NCBI RefSeq assembly: GCF_029167625.1
Contig: NZ_CP119145.1
Coordinates: forward strand, 4,092,001-4,156,000
Direction: 5' to 3'
From: Streptomyces sp. AM 4-1-1
Lineage (GTDB): Bacteria > Actinomycetota > Actinomycetes > Streptomycetales > Streptomycetaceae
DNA: 64,000 bases
Under the pieces are notes generated by a model. The model did not search any database, was not told where the DNA came from, and was given only the letters and a program-made list of their open reading frames with translations. This document shows positions 34,161 through 43,680 of the stretch, piece after piece (positions within the stretch are counted from its first letter, which is position 1; the number at the start of each line of letters is the position of its first letter). Made by a program: the position numbers and the translations under genes.

Positions 34161-35843
34161 TCATCTCCCGCTGCCGCCGACGGACGCGCCGTGCGACCGC
34201 GTGGGAAGCGCCTCGCTCCCGGTCGGCTCCGCTCCGCCGACCGAGCCGGCCGTCCTGTGGACCGTCGGCTCCAGGTCGTCCAGCAGCAAATCCCCGTCGG
34301 CCGAGCGCAGAAGCGTGCGCGCTCCCGCCGTACGGTGCACCGTGAGCCGGATGCCCAGATCGACGTCCTCGCTCCACGCCGCGTCCAGCCCGAAGCCCCG
34401 CTCCTCCTGCCCGTCCTCCGCGGTCCGCTGCCTGAGCTGGGCGTTCCCGAGCGCCGTGGCCAGCAGCTCCAGGAGCAGGCTGAGCGCCGCCGACGTGAGC
34501 CGTACGTCGTCGAAGCGGCCGGACGCGCTGCACAGCTCGTCCGCGGCGGCGCTTCTCTCGGCGGCCCGCTGACGCGCCGCCTCCCGCAGTCGTTCCTTCT
34601 GCGCGGAATGGTCCTCCACCGATGCTGTCCGGCCCCGCTGGGCGCGGCTGCCCCTCTCGCGCAGTGCGACCGGCACCTCGACCACCGGGCCGGTCCACCA
34701 GCTGGTGTAGGCGGGCACCACCTCGTCGGAGGCGGGCGGTATGCCCAGGTGGCGGGCGCCGTACAGCCCGAAGGCGGCGACGGCGATGTCGTGCGCGTCC
34801 TGCGGCGCGGCCTCGTCGAACCACCGGGCCAGCCGCAGCAGGTCCCGGCGCCGCGACATCTCGCCGGTGGCCGAGCGCAGCATCCGCTTGGCGTTGGCCA
34901 GCAGCGACTGAAGCGCCCGCAGGGTGGCGTCGCGCAGCTGGTCTACCTGGCTGCCCTGCCCGTCGGTGTCCCTGAACCAGCCCCGCAGCCCCTCCCAGTC
35001 CGCGAGCTCGCGACCCCGGCTGCGCTGCACGCGGGTCTCCGTACGGCTCTCGCTCCGTGTCGGCAGCCCGGCGAGCCCCTGCGCGTGAGCGTCCAACTGC
35101 TCCAGCAGGCCCGGGAGGTGGGGCCAGAGTGAGTCCAGGGCCGCCGAGATGCGGGGGGCGCGGAAGGACACGTCCTCCGTGATCGCCTCGACATAGTCCA
35201 GGAGGAGTTCCTTGAAGCCCTGGTACTCGCCGCCGTCCAGGTCGTACCGGGCGAGCACCTGGCCGAGATAGGCGTAGAAGTCCCGGACGGAGTCGGCGAA
35301 TCCGGTGAACTGCACGAACAACGTGCTGATCCGCTCCAGCCCGTCCTGCGGGGCGATGCCGCCCGGCTCTGCCACCAGCTCGGCCAGCTCCCGCAGCCCC
35401 CGCTCGACCAGGGCCAACAGTTCGTTGCTCACCTCGCGGGCGGCGTCGGCCTCGGCCAGCACCCCGTCGGCGTCCCGTTGGACGCGCTCGCCCAGCCGCG
35501 ACAGCTGGTAACGGGCCCGCGAACGCTGGTACTCCGTGATGCTGGACGCCTTCACCGTGTGGCTGCCCCGCAGCAGGTTCCCCCACTTCACCAGCTGTTC
35601 CAGCCGCACGGTGAGGGGGTCGGCGTCGAGCCCCGAGGCGGGCCCGCCGCCCTCACGCAGCTTCGCCATCACGTCCGGGACGGCCAGATCGGCCAGGAGG
35701 GTGCCGCAGAAGACCCGCATGATCGCGAGGTACTCCAGCCGCTCCGGCGCGCTGAGGTACGCGTACGCGTCGAGGCGGCGGCGCGTCTCGTCGGCGTCGG
35801 GTGCCGAGGGCGCGTTGCCGGGTTCCGGCGGTGTGCCGGGCAT
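34161..35843 (-). CDS. jetA: Wadjet JetA-like kleisin subunit (TIGR02677/DUF2397)
   Basis: 560 residues of the DUF2397 family, the kleisin (MukF-like) partner. Visible segments are YAYLSAPERLEYLAIMRVF at the start and FVQFTGFADSVRDFYAYLGQ in the middle. I choose ATG 35843 (MPGTPPEPG) because GGAGG lies 5-6 bases before it; ATG 35855, four codons upstream, overlaps that site. First gene of jetABCD. Confidence 0.9.
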   Translation of the reverse strand: MPGTPPEPGNAPSAPDADETRRRLDAYAYLSAPERLEYLAIMRVFCGTLLADLAVPDVMAKLREGGGPASGLDADPLTVRLEQLVKWGNLLRGSHTVKASSITEYQRSRARYQLSRLGERVQRDADGVLAEADAAREVSNELLALVERGLRELAELVAEPGGIAPQDGLERISTLFVQFTGFADSVRDFYAYLGQVLARYDLDGGEYQGFKELLLDYVEAITEDVSFRAPRISAALDSLWPHLPGLLEQLDAHAQGLAGLPTRSESRTETRVQRSRGRELADWEGLRGWFRDTDGQGSQVDQLRDATLRALQSLLANAKRMLRSATGEMSRRRDLLRLARWFDEAAPQDAHDIAVAAFGLYGARHLGIPPASDEVVPAYTSWWTGPVVEVPVALRERGSRAQRGRTASVEDHSAQKERLREAARQRAAERSAAADELCSASGRFDDVRLTSAALSLLLELLATALGNAQLRQRTAEDGQEERGFGLDAAWSEDVDLGIRLTVHRTAGARTLLRSADGDLLLDDLEPTVHRTAGSVGGAEPTGSEALPTRSHGASVGGSGR

Positions 35844-36131
35844 GGAGTCCTCCATGTTCGCGAGGTTACGTGGAGGGGGTGACAGACGGTGTGGGGTGGC
35901 TGGAACTGGTCGCGGGGCCACCGATGCAGTGCTCGGGTGAGGGCGTGGTTCGCTCCGGACCGGTGGGCAGCGGCGATGCGACAGCAGGGTGCCCGTGCGA
36001 CGACGGCGAGCAGGCGCGCGGTGCCGCGGTTCCGCAGTGGGGCGTGTAGACGCCGACGTGGCGGGCGAGCCGGTTGCGGGAGGAACTGACGCCCGCCCCG
36101 TCGTCCCCAGGGGCCGGCGCCGTCACCCGGG

Positions 36132-36920
36132 CTACTGCGACAGCAACCAGTCCCGGGCGTCGCTCAGGAACTCGCCCATGGCGCCCATCGACTCCGGCGC
36201 CTTCTCGAACTGGATCGACAGGTTGACCTCGTACAGCTTGTACGCGGCTTCGGTTTCCCGTCCGGCGGAGTTCGCGGCGGCCAGCGCCCGGACGGCACGG
36301 TCACGATCGCCGAGCTCCATCGCCTCCACGACCTCGGGCCAGAGGGTGTCGCCGATGTGGTCGACGAGAGCCATGAGGTGGGCTCCGGCTCGTGCGGCCC
36401 GCTCCTTGACCGCTTTCAGCTCGGCCTCGGCCCGGTGCTGCTCCCTGTGGGTGTCCCGCTCGTTCTCGTCGTCCCAGACATGATCGCCCCAGATCTCCTG
36501 CCACTGCTCCTCGGCTCGGACCAGCGCGGCTTCGAAGACGCGGTCCAGGTCGCCCTGCGTGAGTCGAGGGTGGTCCCAGGAGTCGTCGGCGAAGGATGCG
36601 AGGGGCAGGGTGAGATCCGGAATGGCCCCGTCGTCCCGCAGGGCGGTGAGAAGGAGAACGGCGTCGATCGCGGGAAGAACGGTCTCCACGTCCACGAGTC
36701 CCCGAACGGACGCGGCGGATTGTTCGACGGCCATGTAGTCGTGTTCGGCGATCTGGTCGTCGAGAGATCCGTGGAGTTCGAGAAGTTCCCCGCCGACCTC
36801 CTGGACGGTGTCCATACGGAAGGAGATCTCCGTGTCGAGCCGTTCCACGATGCTTCGCAGTTCGCGGCTTTCCGCTGCTGCTTCTTCGAGTTTCGCCACG
36901 GTGTTGGCCAGATCGCCCAT
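36132..36920 (-). CDS. Coiled-coil protein of unknown function beside the DISARM-like locus
   Basis: 262 residues, acidic. An N-terminal coiled coil (AKLEEAAAESRELRSIVERL) is followed by a helical alpha-solenoid-like body (ALVRAEEQWQEIWGDHVWDD). No enzyme motif, signal peptide or membrane helix. ATG 36920 follows GGAGA. It sits between jetA (288 bp downstream, same strand) and the divergent kinase-helicase gene (292-bp shared promoter). It could be a kinase substrate, a sensor or a Wadjet accessory; I cannot assign a function. Confidence 0.75.
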   Translation of the reverse strand: MGDLANTVAKLEEAAAESRELRSIVERLDTEISFRMDTVQEVGGELLELHGSLDDQIAEHDYMAVEQSAASVRGLVDVETVLPAIDAVLLLTALRDDGAIPDLTLPLASFADDSWDHPRLTQGDLDRVFEAALVRAEEQWQEIWGDHVWDDENERDTHREQHRAEAELKAVKERAARAGAHLMALVDHIGDTLWPEVVEAMELGDRDRAVRALAAANSAGRETEAAYKLYEVNLSIQFEKAPESMGAMGEFLSDARDWLLSQ

Positions 36921-37212
36921 GTTCTGTCTCCATTTCGGCTGCGATGATCTGCTTGCCCGGCCTACCCAACGCCTTCGTCGGCCCGGAGCGACATGCATGG
37001 GGCCGTTCCCGACCGGGGCACGCCGTCACCCGAAGCGCTCAGCGGTCACGCTACCACGAGAAGCGTGTTGACGATGTAAACGCATTAAAGTTTTGCTTCT
37101 ACGTCCCGCTCCGTGTACGTTTGCCCTCGGGGTGCCGTCTGTCACGATGGACGCCCCCGCCACACGGGGAAGCAACAGGCCCTCTCGCGGGGCCGTACGG
37201 GGAGGCAGCGGG
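36921..37212. promoter_or_regulatory. Divergent promoter of the coiled-coil and kinase-helicase genes
   Basis: 292 bp with a marked AT-rich core at 37060-37105. TTGACG at 37068-37073 is a -35 candidate for the rightward gene. GTTGAC-N6-AACG at 37067-37082 has the same layout as the 17-bp block shared by two other island promoters, with a different N6. GCGT/ACGC arms flank it. Confidence 0.5.
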
Positions 37213-40200
37213 ATGAGCGAGGACGCCGGGATGATCGCGGGGCGGTTCCGCCTGCTGGGCCCCCTGGACTCCGGGAACATGGGTGAGGTGCACCGGGCCG
37301 AGGACCTGCGCGAGGCCGAGGACTCTCCCGCGCGTACCGTCGCCCTCAAGCTCATCCGCCGCCGTCGTTCGGGTGCGCTCGTGCAGACCCAGGCCGACCC
37401 GCACGCGGTGGAGAGGTTCGCGCGCGAAGTGCACATCATGCACCTGCTGAACCATCCGAACCTGCCCCGCACCATCGACGGCGGGGTGGACGAGACCAAC
37501 GACGATCTTCCGTTCCTTGCCATGGAGTTCCTGGACGGTCACACCCTCGACGTCCTGATCGATGACGAGGGGCAGATCCCGGTCTCCTGGGCCGCCGCCC
37601 TCGGGGTGCAGATGGCGGCGGCCCTGGCCGCCGCTCACGCCGCCGACGTGGTCCATCGCGACCTCAAGCCCCGCAACGTCATGCTCACCCGTGGCGGCGT
37701 GGTCAAGGTTCTGGATTTCGGCATCGGGCGCATCGTCGACGATCCCGACGGAACCAAACTGACCAGCACGGGCATGACGATCGGTACGGCGCGCTATATG
37801 GCGCCGGAGCAGTTCGAGGCCAGTCTCGTCACCCGTGCCGCCGACCTGTACGCCCTCGGCTGCGTGCTGCACGAGATGCTTCTGGGTGTCCCGCCCTTCG
37901 TCGGCAACACGCCCTTCGACTTCCGCGACAAGCACTGCAATCAGGCGCCCGCGCCGGTGAGGTCCGTCCGTCCGGAGGTGCCGGAGGCGCTGGCCCGCCT
38001 CGTGGACCACCTCCTCGCCAAGAATCCGGCTGACCGCCCGGCCGACGCCGTCGCGGTGCGGGACGCCCTGCTGCCGTACGTGAAGGAAGAAGCCTCCCTC
38101 CCCGTGTGGCAGGACTTCGACCCCGTGAAGCGGCTGCTCCGGCCGGCCGGACAGGCTGCCACGGAGGCCGGGCTTCAGCTCGCCGACCCAGCGGTACCGG
38201 AGACCGCGAAGCGCCCTCTGTCCGGCTCCGCCATGGATGTCTTTGGCGTACACGCCAAGCTCATCGAGGACTACCGCTCGTTCACCGAGGCGGGCACGGT
38301 CATCCGCGACGAGCGCGTGAAGGACTTCGTCAAGAAGGACCTCGACGCCAAGTCCCAGTGGCCCAACCCCTGGCTGTCGCTCAACCCCTTCTTCGCCGCC
38401 GCCGGCACGGTCGCCGAACTGGCCGCCCAGCAGGTCCTCCACGACGAGTGCGCGAGGATCTTCCAGGCGGGCAAGTCCGAGGGCACCACCGTGTGCGACG
38501 GCCGCCCGCTCACCCTGCACCGGCACCAGCGTGCGGCGATCGACGCGGCGGCGGCCGGCGTCTCCTACGTCCTGACCACGGGAACAGGGTCGGGGAAGTC
38601 CCTCGCCTACATGGTCCCGATCGTCAACCAGGTGCTCAAGGAGCGGCAGGCAGCCGGCCCCGACGCACCCAAGCGCGTGCGGGCGATCATCGTTTACCCG
38701 ATGAACGCCCTCGCCAACAGCCAGCTCAAGGAGTTGGAGAAGTACCTGCGCCACGGGTACGGCGAGGGCGCCGAGCCCGTCACCTTCGCCCGCTACACCG
38801 GCCAGGAGGACGACGAGACCCGGCGGAAGATCCGCAAGAACCCGCCGGACATCCTGCTCACCAACTACGTGATGCTGGAGCTGATGCTCACCCGGCCCGA
38901 CGACCGGGACAGCCTCGTCGCCATGGCCGAGGGGCTGAGGTTCCTCGTCTTCGATGAACTGCACACCTACCGCGGCCGCCAGGGCGCGGACGTTGCGCTC
39001 CTCATCCGCCGTGTGCGTGACGCCTGCCGCGCCGAGGACGTGCAGTGCATCGGCACCTCCGCCACCATGTCCACCGAGGGCAGCCTGGAACAGCAGAAGG
39101 CCGCGGTGGCCGACATGGCCTCCAAGCTCTTCGGCACTGTGGTCGGCCCCGAGCACGTCATCGGTGAGACGCTCGTCCGGGCCACGGGCGAGGCCCCGGC
39201 CACGGTGACCGCCGAGCGGCTCGCCCGCACCGCGCCCAGCGCCTACGCGGACCTCGTCACCGATCCCCTCGCCCGCTGGATCGAGACGTACTTCGGTCTC
39301 GCGGCCGACGAGGCGACAGGACTGCTCGTACGGCAGAAGCCCCGGAGGATCGAGGACGCGGCCACCGAACTGCACCGGCTGAGCGGTGTCGCGGAGGAGG
39401 ACTGCGCGGCCGCCCTGCGGGACACCCTGGAGGCCGGCTCGCAGGCGTACCACCCGGTCACCGAGCGCCCCCTGTTCGCCTTCCGGCTGCACCAGTTCCT
39501 GTCCAAGGGCGACACCGTCTACGTCACCCTGGAGAGCAAGGCCGACCGGCATGTCACCCGTGACTACCAGCGGGTGCGACCCGGCACCGACGGGCACGCC
39601 CTGATGCCGCTCGCCTTCTGCCGCGAGTGCGGTCAGGACTACCTCACCGTGTGGCGTACCGAGAAGGACGGCGAGATCCGCTACGAGCCGCGCCGCGACG
39701 CCGTCGCCACCGGCGGGCGGGCGGGTGACGGCTATCTCTACATCGACACCGACCGTTTCCCCGGCTCCTCTCCCTGGCCGCCGACCTCGGAGGAGGCCAT
39801 AGCGGACCGCAGGCTGCCCGAGTCCTGGCTGGAGATCGACGACCGGGGGCAGGAGGTCGTCAAGAAGTCCTACCGGGACCGGCTGCCCCGAGCCGTCACC
39901 GTCGACCCGTACGGAAACGAGGGCAGGGGCGAACTGCACGCCGCCTTCATCCCCGCGCCCTTCCTGTTCTGCCCGCAGTGCTCCATCTCCTACGAGCAGA
40001 CCCGCGGCAAGGACTTCGCGAAGCTGGCGACCCTGGACCAGGAGGGCCGTTCCTCGGCGACGTCGCTGATCTCCGCATCCGTCGTCCGCTCCCTGGACAG
40101 CGTGCCGGAGGCGGCCCTGCCCAAGGAGGCCCGCAAGCTCCTCACGTTCGTCGACAACCGCCAGGACGCCTCCCTCCAGGCCGGACATTTCAACGACTTC

Positions 40201-43200
40201 GTCCAGGTCACCGAGTTGCGCGGGGCGCTGTACCGGGCGGCGCTGGACGCCGGTCAGGAGGGCATCCCGCACGAGGAGCTGGCCACGCGGGTCGCCAACG
40301 CGCTGGCCCTCCATCCGGCCGTGTACACGGGCGAGAGCGACCTGCCGCCGCGCCTGGCGGCAGCCGCCGCGAAGACCCTGCGGGAGGTGATCGCCTTCCG
40401 CCTCTACCTCGACCTGGAACGCGGCTGGCGCGTGACCATGCCGAACCTGGAGCAGACCGGCCTCCTGGAGATCGACTACGCGGACCTCCCGTGGCTGGCC
40501 GAGCGGGACGACCGCTGGGAGCGGGCGCATCCGGCGCTGCGCCAGGCGGACGCCCCGCTGCGCACCGAGATCATGAAGGTACTGCTGGACGAGATGCGCC
40601 GGTCGCTCGCCATCGACGTGCAGTACTTCCGCGACGACTTCGACTCCCTCCAGAGCGCCAGCGAGGAGCGGCTCGTCGACCCCTGGCGGCTCGGCAAGAG
40701 CGACAGCCCCAAGGTCGCCACCGCCTACCCGCAGCCCTCCAAGCCCGGAATGGACCGCGCGGGACTGTTCCTCTCGGCCCGCGGCAAGTACGGCAAGTAC
40801 CTCCGGCGTACACACCGGGGGTTCCGCGACGACCTGGACAACGCCGGACTCCAGACGGTCATCGCGGACCTGCTCAAGGTCCTCCGCGACGCAGGAATCG
40901 TGACCGAGGTGTCCCTCGCCCCACAGAAGGCGGGCCACTTCCGCCGGTCCTCGCCGACCGCCACGGGCTACCGGGTGACCGCCGCCGCCATCATCTGGCG
41001 CGCCGGCACCGGGGAGACCGGCGCGCACGACCCGCTCACGCGTACGTACGCCAGTGGCGAGGGCCCCCGCGTCAACACCTTCTTCCGGCAGCTCTACCGC
41101 GAGGCGGCCGACGGTCTCTCCGGGCTCCTCGCCCGGGAGCACACCGCACAGGTCGACCCCCGGGACCGGCAGCGCCGGGAGGAGGACTTCAGCAAGGCCG
41201 ACCTGAAGCTGCTCTACTGCTCCCCGACGATGGAACTGGGCGTCGACATCTCCTCGCTCAACGCCGTCATGATGCGCAACGTCCCGCCCACCCCCGCCAA
41301 CTACGCCCAGCGCAGCGGCCGGGCCGGGCGGAGCGGGCAGCCCGCTCTCGTCACCACGTACTGCGCCACCGGCAACAGCCACGACCAGTACTACTTCCGC
41401 CGCTCGCACCGGATGGTCGCCGGAGCCGTCGCCCCGCCGCGTCTGGACCTGGCCAACGAGGACCTGGTCCGTTCGCACCTCCAGGCCATCTGGCTCGCCG
41501 AGGCCGGTCTCGTCCTGGGCCGGGCCGTCCCGCAGGTCCTCGACATCGCCCACGACGAGACCTCCGGCACCCCCGCTCCCGCCCTCGCCCTCCTCGACGA
41601 CATCCGGGCCGCCTCCCACGACCCCGGTGCCCAGGCCCGTACGGTGGCCGCCGCGCGGCGCGTCCTCGGCCCGCTGCTGCCCCGGTTCGGCGAGACGACC
41701 TGGTGGGACGAGCGGTGGATCGAGGAGGCCGTGGCCAAGGCCCCGCGCAGCTTCGACCGGGCCTTCGACCGCTGGCGCGAGCTGTACCGCACCGCCCTCC
41801 TCGACCAGTACGTGCAGAACAGGAGGGTTCTCGACCACAGCCTGACCGAAGGCGACCGCAGGCGCGCCTTCCGCCGCCGTACGCAGGCCGAGACCCAGCT
41901 CAACCTGCTCAAGAACGAGAGTGCGGACAACCGTTCCGTCCTCTCCGACTTCAACCCCTACCGCTACCTGGCGTCCGAGGGGTTCCTGCCCGGCTACTCC
42001 TTCCCCCGGCTGCCGCTGGCCGCCTATATCCCCAGCCCCGGAGGCCGCCACGGCGACGGGGACTACCTCCAGCGCCCCCGCTTCCTCGCGATCCGCGAGT
42101 TCGGCCCCGGCGCGCTCATCTACCACGAGGGCGCCCGCTACCAGGTCACCCGCATCCAGCTCCCGCCGGACTCCACCGGCGACATCTCCACCGGCGAGGC
42201 GCGTCGCTGCGCCCACTGCGGCTACCTGGACGACCCCGAACAGCGCCGGGACACCTGCGAGATGTGTGACAAGCCACTGGGCGCGCCCACCTACGGCCTC
42301 CTGCACCTGCACACCGTCTTCACCCAGCGCCGCGAGCGGATCTCCTCCGACGAGGAGGAGCGCCGCCGGGCGGGCTACCGGCTGGAGACGTCGTACCGCT
42401 TCCGGCGGCACGGCTCCCGCACGGGGCGCCAGGACGCGCGCGCGGCGGACGCCGCCGGAGGGCTCGCCACACTCACCTACGGCGACTCCGCCACGGTCCG
42501 GATCACCAACGTCGGCAGGCTCCGCGCCAAGGACAACGAGCCGCCCGGTTACTGGCTCGACCCGGCTGACGGACGGTGGCTGAACGAGCGCGACGCCTCC
42601 GACGCGTCGGGCGACTCCAGCGAGATGCCCGTCGTCGACGCGAACGGCAAGGAGAAGCGCCGCAAGAAGAGGGTCATCCCGTTCGTCGAGGACCGCCGCA
42701 ACATCCTGGTCCTCACTCTGGACGAGCCGCTGCCCGAGCAGGTCGCCCTGACCCTCATGTACGCCCTGGAGCGCGGCATCGAGACCGCCTTCGAGCTGGA
42801 GGACTCCGAGCTGACCAGCGAGCTGCTGCCACCGGCCGACGGCTCGCGCGACCGGCTGCTGTTCACCGAGGCGGCGGAGGGCGGCGCCGGTGTCCTGCGC
42901 CGTCTCCAGGCCGAACCGGACGCCCTCGCGGAGGCCGCCCGGCAGGCTCTGGCCCTCTGCCACTTCGACGAGCTCGGCGTGGACGAGGCCGGGCCGGGCT
43001 CCGAGCGCCCCTGCGCGCGAGGCTGCTACGACTGCCTGCTCACCTACGGCAACCAGCTGCACCACGGCGCGATCAACCGCCACGACGTGGCCGACCTGCT
43101 GGTGCGGCTCGCGTCCGCCGTGGCGACGAGAGAGAAGCGCGGGGAGAGCACCACGGAGCAGCACCTCAGGCTCACGACCGCCACCAGCACCGCCTCGGCC

Positions 43201-43551
43201 ACCGGCTCCGCCGCCCCCACACCGGCCGCCGAGCCCGGCAGCGGTCCGGGCGGTGCCCTGACCCCGGTCGAAAGGCAGTTCCTGGACTGGCTCAGGGACC
43301 ACGGTCTGCGGCTTCCCGACGAGGCGGCGGTCACCGTCCCGGAGGCGCACGCCCGCCCCGACTTCGTCTACCGGATGCCCGGGGTCAGGCTCGCCGTCTT
43401 CGTCGGGGGCGAGGACGACCCGGCCCGGGACGAGGATGCCGAGGACCGGCTCTTCCTCGCCCGCTGGGACGTGATCCGCTTCCCGGAGGGGGGAGACTGG
43501 GAAGCCATCGCGGCCGAGCACGCCCGCTACTTCGGCCGGGGCTCGTCCTGA
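37213..43551 (+). CDS. Ser/Thr kinase - DExH helicase - DUF1998 (MZB) fusion with nuclease-like C-terminus
   Basis: 2112 residues. Residues ~7-285 are a Hanks-type kinase: Gly loop LGPLDSGNMGEVH, VALK lysine near 46, HRDLKPRN near 148-155, DFG near 168, APEQF. Residues ~430-1420 are a superfamily 2 helicase: Walker A GTGSGKS near 457, DELH near 581, SAT in GTSATMS and motif VI QRSGRAGRSGQ near 1365. Paired cysteines (CRECGQ, FCPQCS, CAHC...CEMC near 1665-1686) and ARGCYDC near 1933 mark the DUF1998/MrfA zinc domain. The tail (~2030-2105: RPDFVY, VRLAVFVGG, WDVIRFP) resembles a DUF559/Vsr-type nuclease fold. ATG 37213 follows GGAGG. Related helicases: MrfA, DrmB, DruE. First gene of a three-gene rightward set. 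Confidence 0.9.
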   Translation: MSEDAGMIAGRFRLLGPLDSGNMGEVHRAEDLREAEDSPARTVALKLIRRRRSGALVQTQADPHAVERFAREVHIMHLLNHPNLPRTIDGGVDETNDDLPFLAMEFLDGHTLDVLIDDEGQIPVSWAAALGVQMAAALAAAHAADVVHRDLKPRNVMLTRGGVVKVLDFGIGRIVDDPDGTKLTSTGMTIGTARYMAPEQFEASLVTRAADLYALGCVLHEMLLGVPPFVGNTPFDFRDKHCNQAPAPVRSVRPEVPEALARLVDHLLAKNPADRPADAVAVRDALLPYVKEEASLPVWQDFDPVKRLLRPAGQAATEAGLQLADPAVPETAKRPLSGSAMDVFGVHAKLIEDYRSFTEAGTVIRDERVKDFVKKDLDAKSQWPNPWLSLNPFFAAAGTVAELAAQQVLHDECARIFQAGKSEGTTVCDGRPLTLHRHQRAAIDAAAAGVSYVLTTGTGSGKSLAYMVPIVNQVLKERQAAGPDAPKRVRAIIVYPMNALANSQLKELEKYLRHGYGEGAEPVTFARYTGQEDDETRRKIRKNPPDILLTNYVMLELMLTRPDDRDSLVAMAEGLRFLVFDELHTYRGRQGADVALLIRRVRDACRAEDVQCIGTSATMSTEGSLEQQKAAVADMASKLFGTVVGPEHVIGETLVRATGEAPATVTAERLARTAPSAYADLVTDPLARWIETYFGLAADEATGLLVRQKPRRIEDAATELHRLSGVAEEDCAAALRDTLEAGSQAYHPVTERPLFAFRLHQFLSKGDTVYVTLESKADRHVTRDYQRVRPGTDGHALMPLAFCRECGQDYLTVWRTEKDGEIRYEPRRDAVATGGRAGDGYLYIDTDRFPGSSPWPPTSEEAIADRRLPESWLEIDDRGQEVVKKSYRDRLPRAVTVDPYGNEGRGELHAAFIPAPFLFCPQCSISYEQTRGKDFAKLATLDQEGRSSATSLISASVVRSLDSVPEAALPKEARKLLTFVDNRQDASLQAGHFNDFVQVTELRGALYRAALDAGQEGIPHEELATRVANALALHPAVYTGESDLPPRLAAAAAKTLREVIAFRLYLDLERGWRVTMPNLEQTGLLEIDYADLPWLAERDDRWERAHPALRQADAPLRTEIMKVLLDEMRRSLAIDVQYFRDDFDSLQSASEERLVDPWRLGKSDSPKVATAYPQPSKPGMDRAGLFLSARGKYGKYLRRTHRGFRDDLDNAGLQTVIADLLKVLRDAGIVTEVSLAPQKAGHFRRSSPTATGYRVTAAAIIWRAGTGETGAHDPLTRTYASGEGPRVNTFFRQLYREAADGLSGLLAREHTAQVDPRDRQRREEDFSKADLKLLYCSPTMELGVDISSLNAVMMRNVPPTPANYAQRSGRAGRSGQPALVTTYCATGNSHDQYYFRRSHRMVAGAVAPPRLDLANEDLVRSHLQAIWLAEAGLVLGRAVPQVLDIAHDETSGTPAPALALLDDIRAASHDPGAQARTVAAARRVLGPLLPRFGETTWWDERWIEEAVAKAPRSFDRAFDRWRELYRTALLDQYVQNRRVLDHSLTEGDRRRAFRRRTQAETQLNLLKNESADNRSVLSDFNPYRYLASEGFLPGYSFPRLPLAAYIPSPGGRHGDGDYLQRPRFLAIREFGPGALIYHEGARYQVTRIQLPPDSTGDISTGEARRCAHCGYLDDPEQRRDTCEMCDKPLGAPTYGLLHLHTVFTQRRERISSDEEERRRAGYRLETSYRFRRHGSRTGRQDARAADAAGGLATLTYGDSATVRITNVGRLRAKDNEPPGYWLDPADGRWLNERDASDASGDSSEMPVVDANGKEKRRKKRVIPFVEDRRNILVLTLDEPLPEQVALTLMYALERGIETAFELEDSELTSELLPPADGSRDRLLFTEAAEGGAGVLRRLQAEPDALAEAARQALALCHFDELGVDEAGPGSERPCARGCYDCLLTYGNQLHHGAINRHDVADLLVRLASAVATREKRGESTTEQHLRLTTATSTASATGSAAPTPAAEPGSGPGGALTPVERQFLDWLRDHGLRLPDEAAVTVPEAHARPDFVYRMPGVRLAVFVGGEDDPARDEDAEDRLFLARWDVIRFPEGGDWEAIAAEHARYFGRGSS

Positions 43552-43680
43552 CCCGCCCGCGCCCGGTCGCGGCTCCCGCGACCCGCACCGCCCCCCCCCG
43601 TGCCGCTTCCGACCACCCCGCCCGCACCGATCAACCCTCCCGGCCCGCGACCCGGCCGGGACCGCCCGGAGGAAGACCCG

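Noticed and set aside
37099..43521. 2140-codon minus-strand frame opposite the kinase-helicase
   Set aside because: Gly/Val/Glu-rich low-information sequence without domains; the plus strand has all family motifs.
37213..43551. Druantia DruE
   Set aside because: DruE is also a giant DUF1998 helicase, but the kinase domain and the SNF2 plus methylase partners do not match Druantia gene sets.
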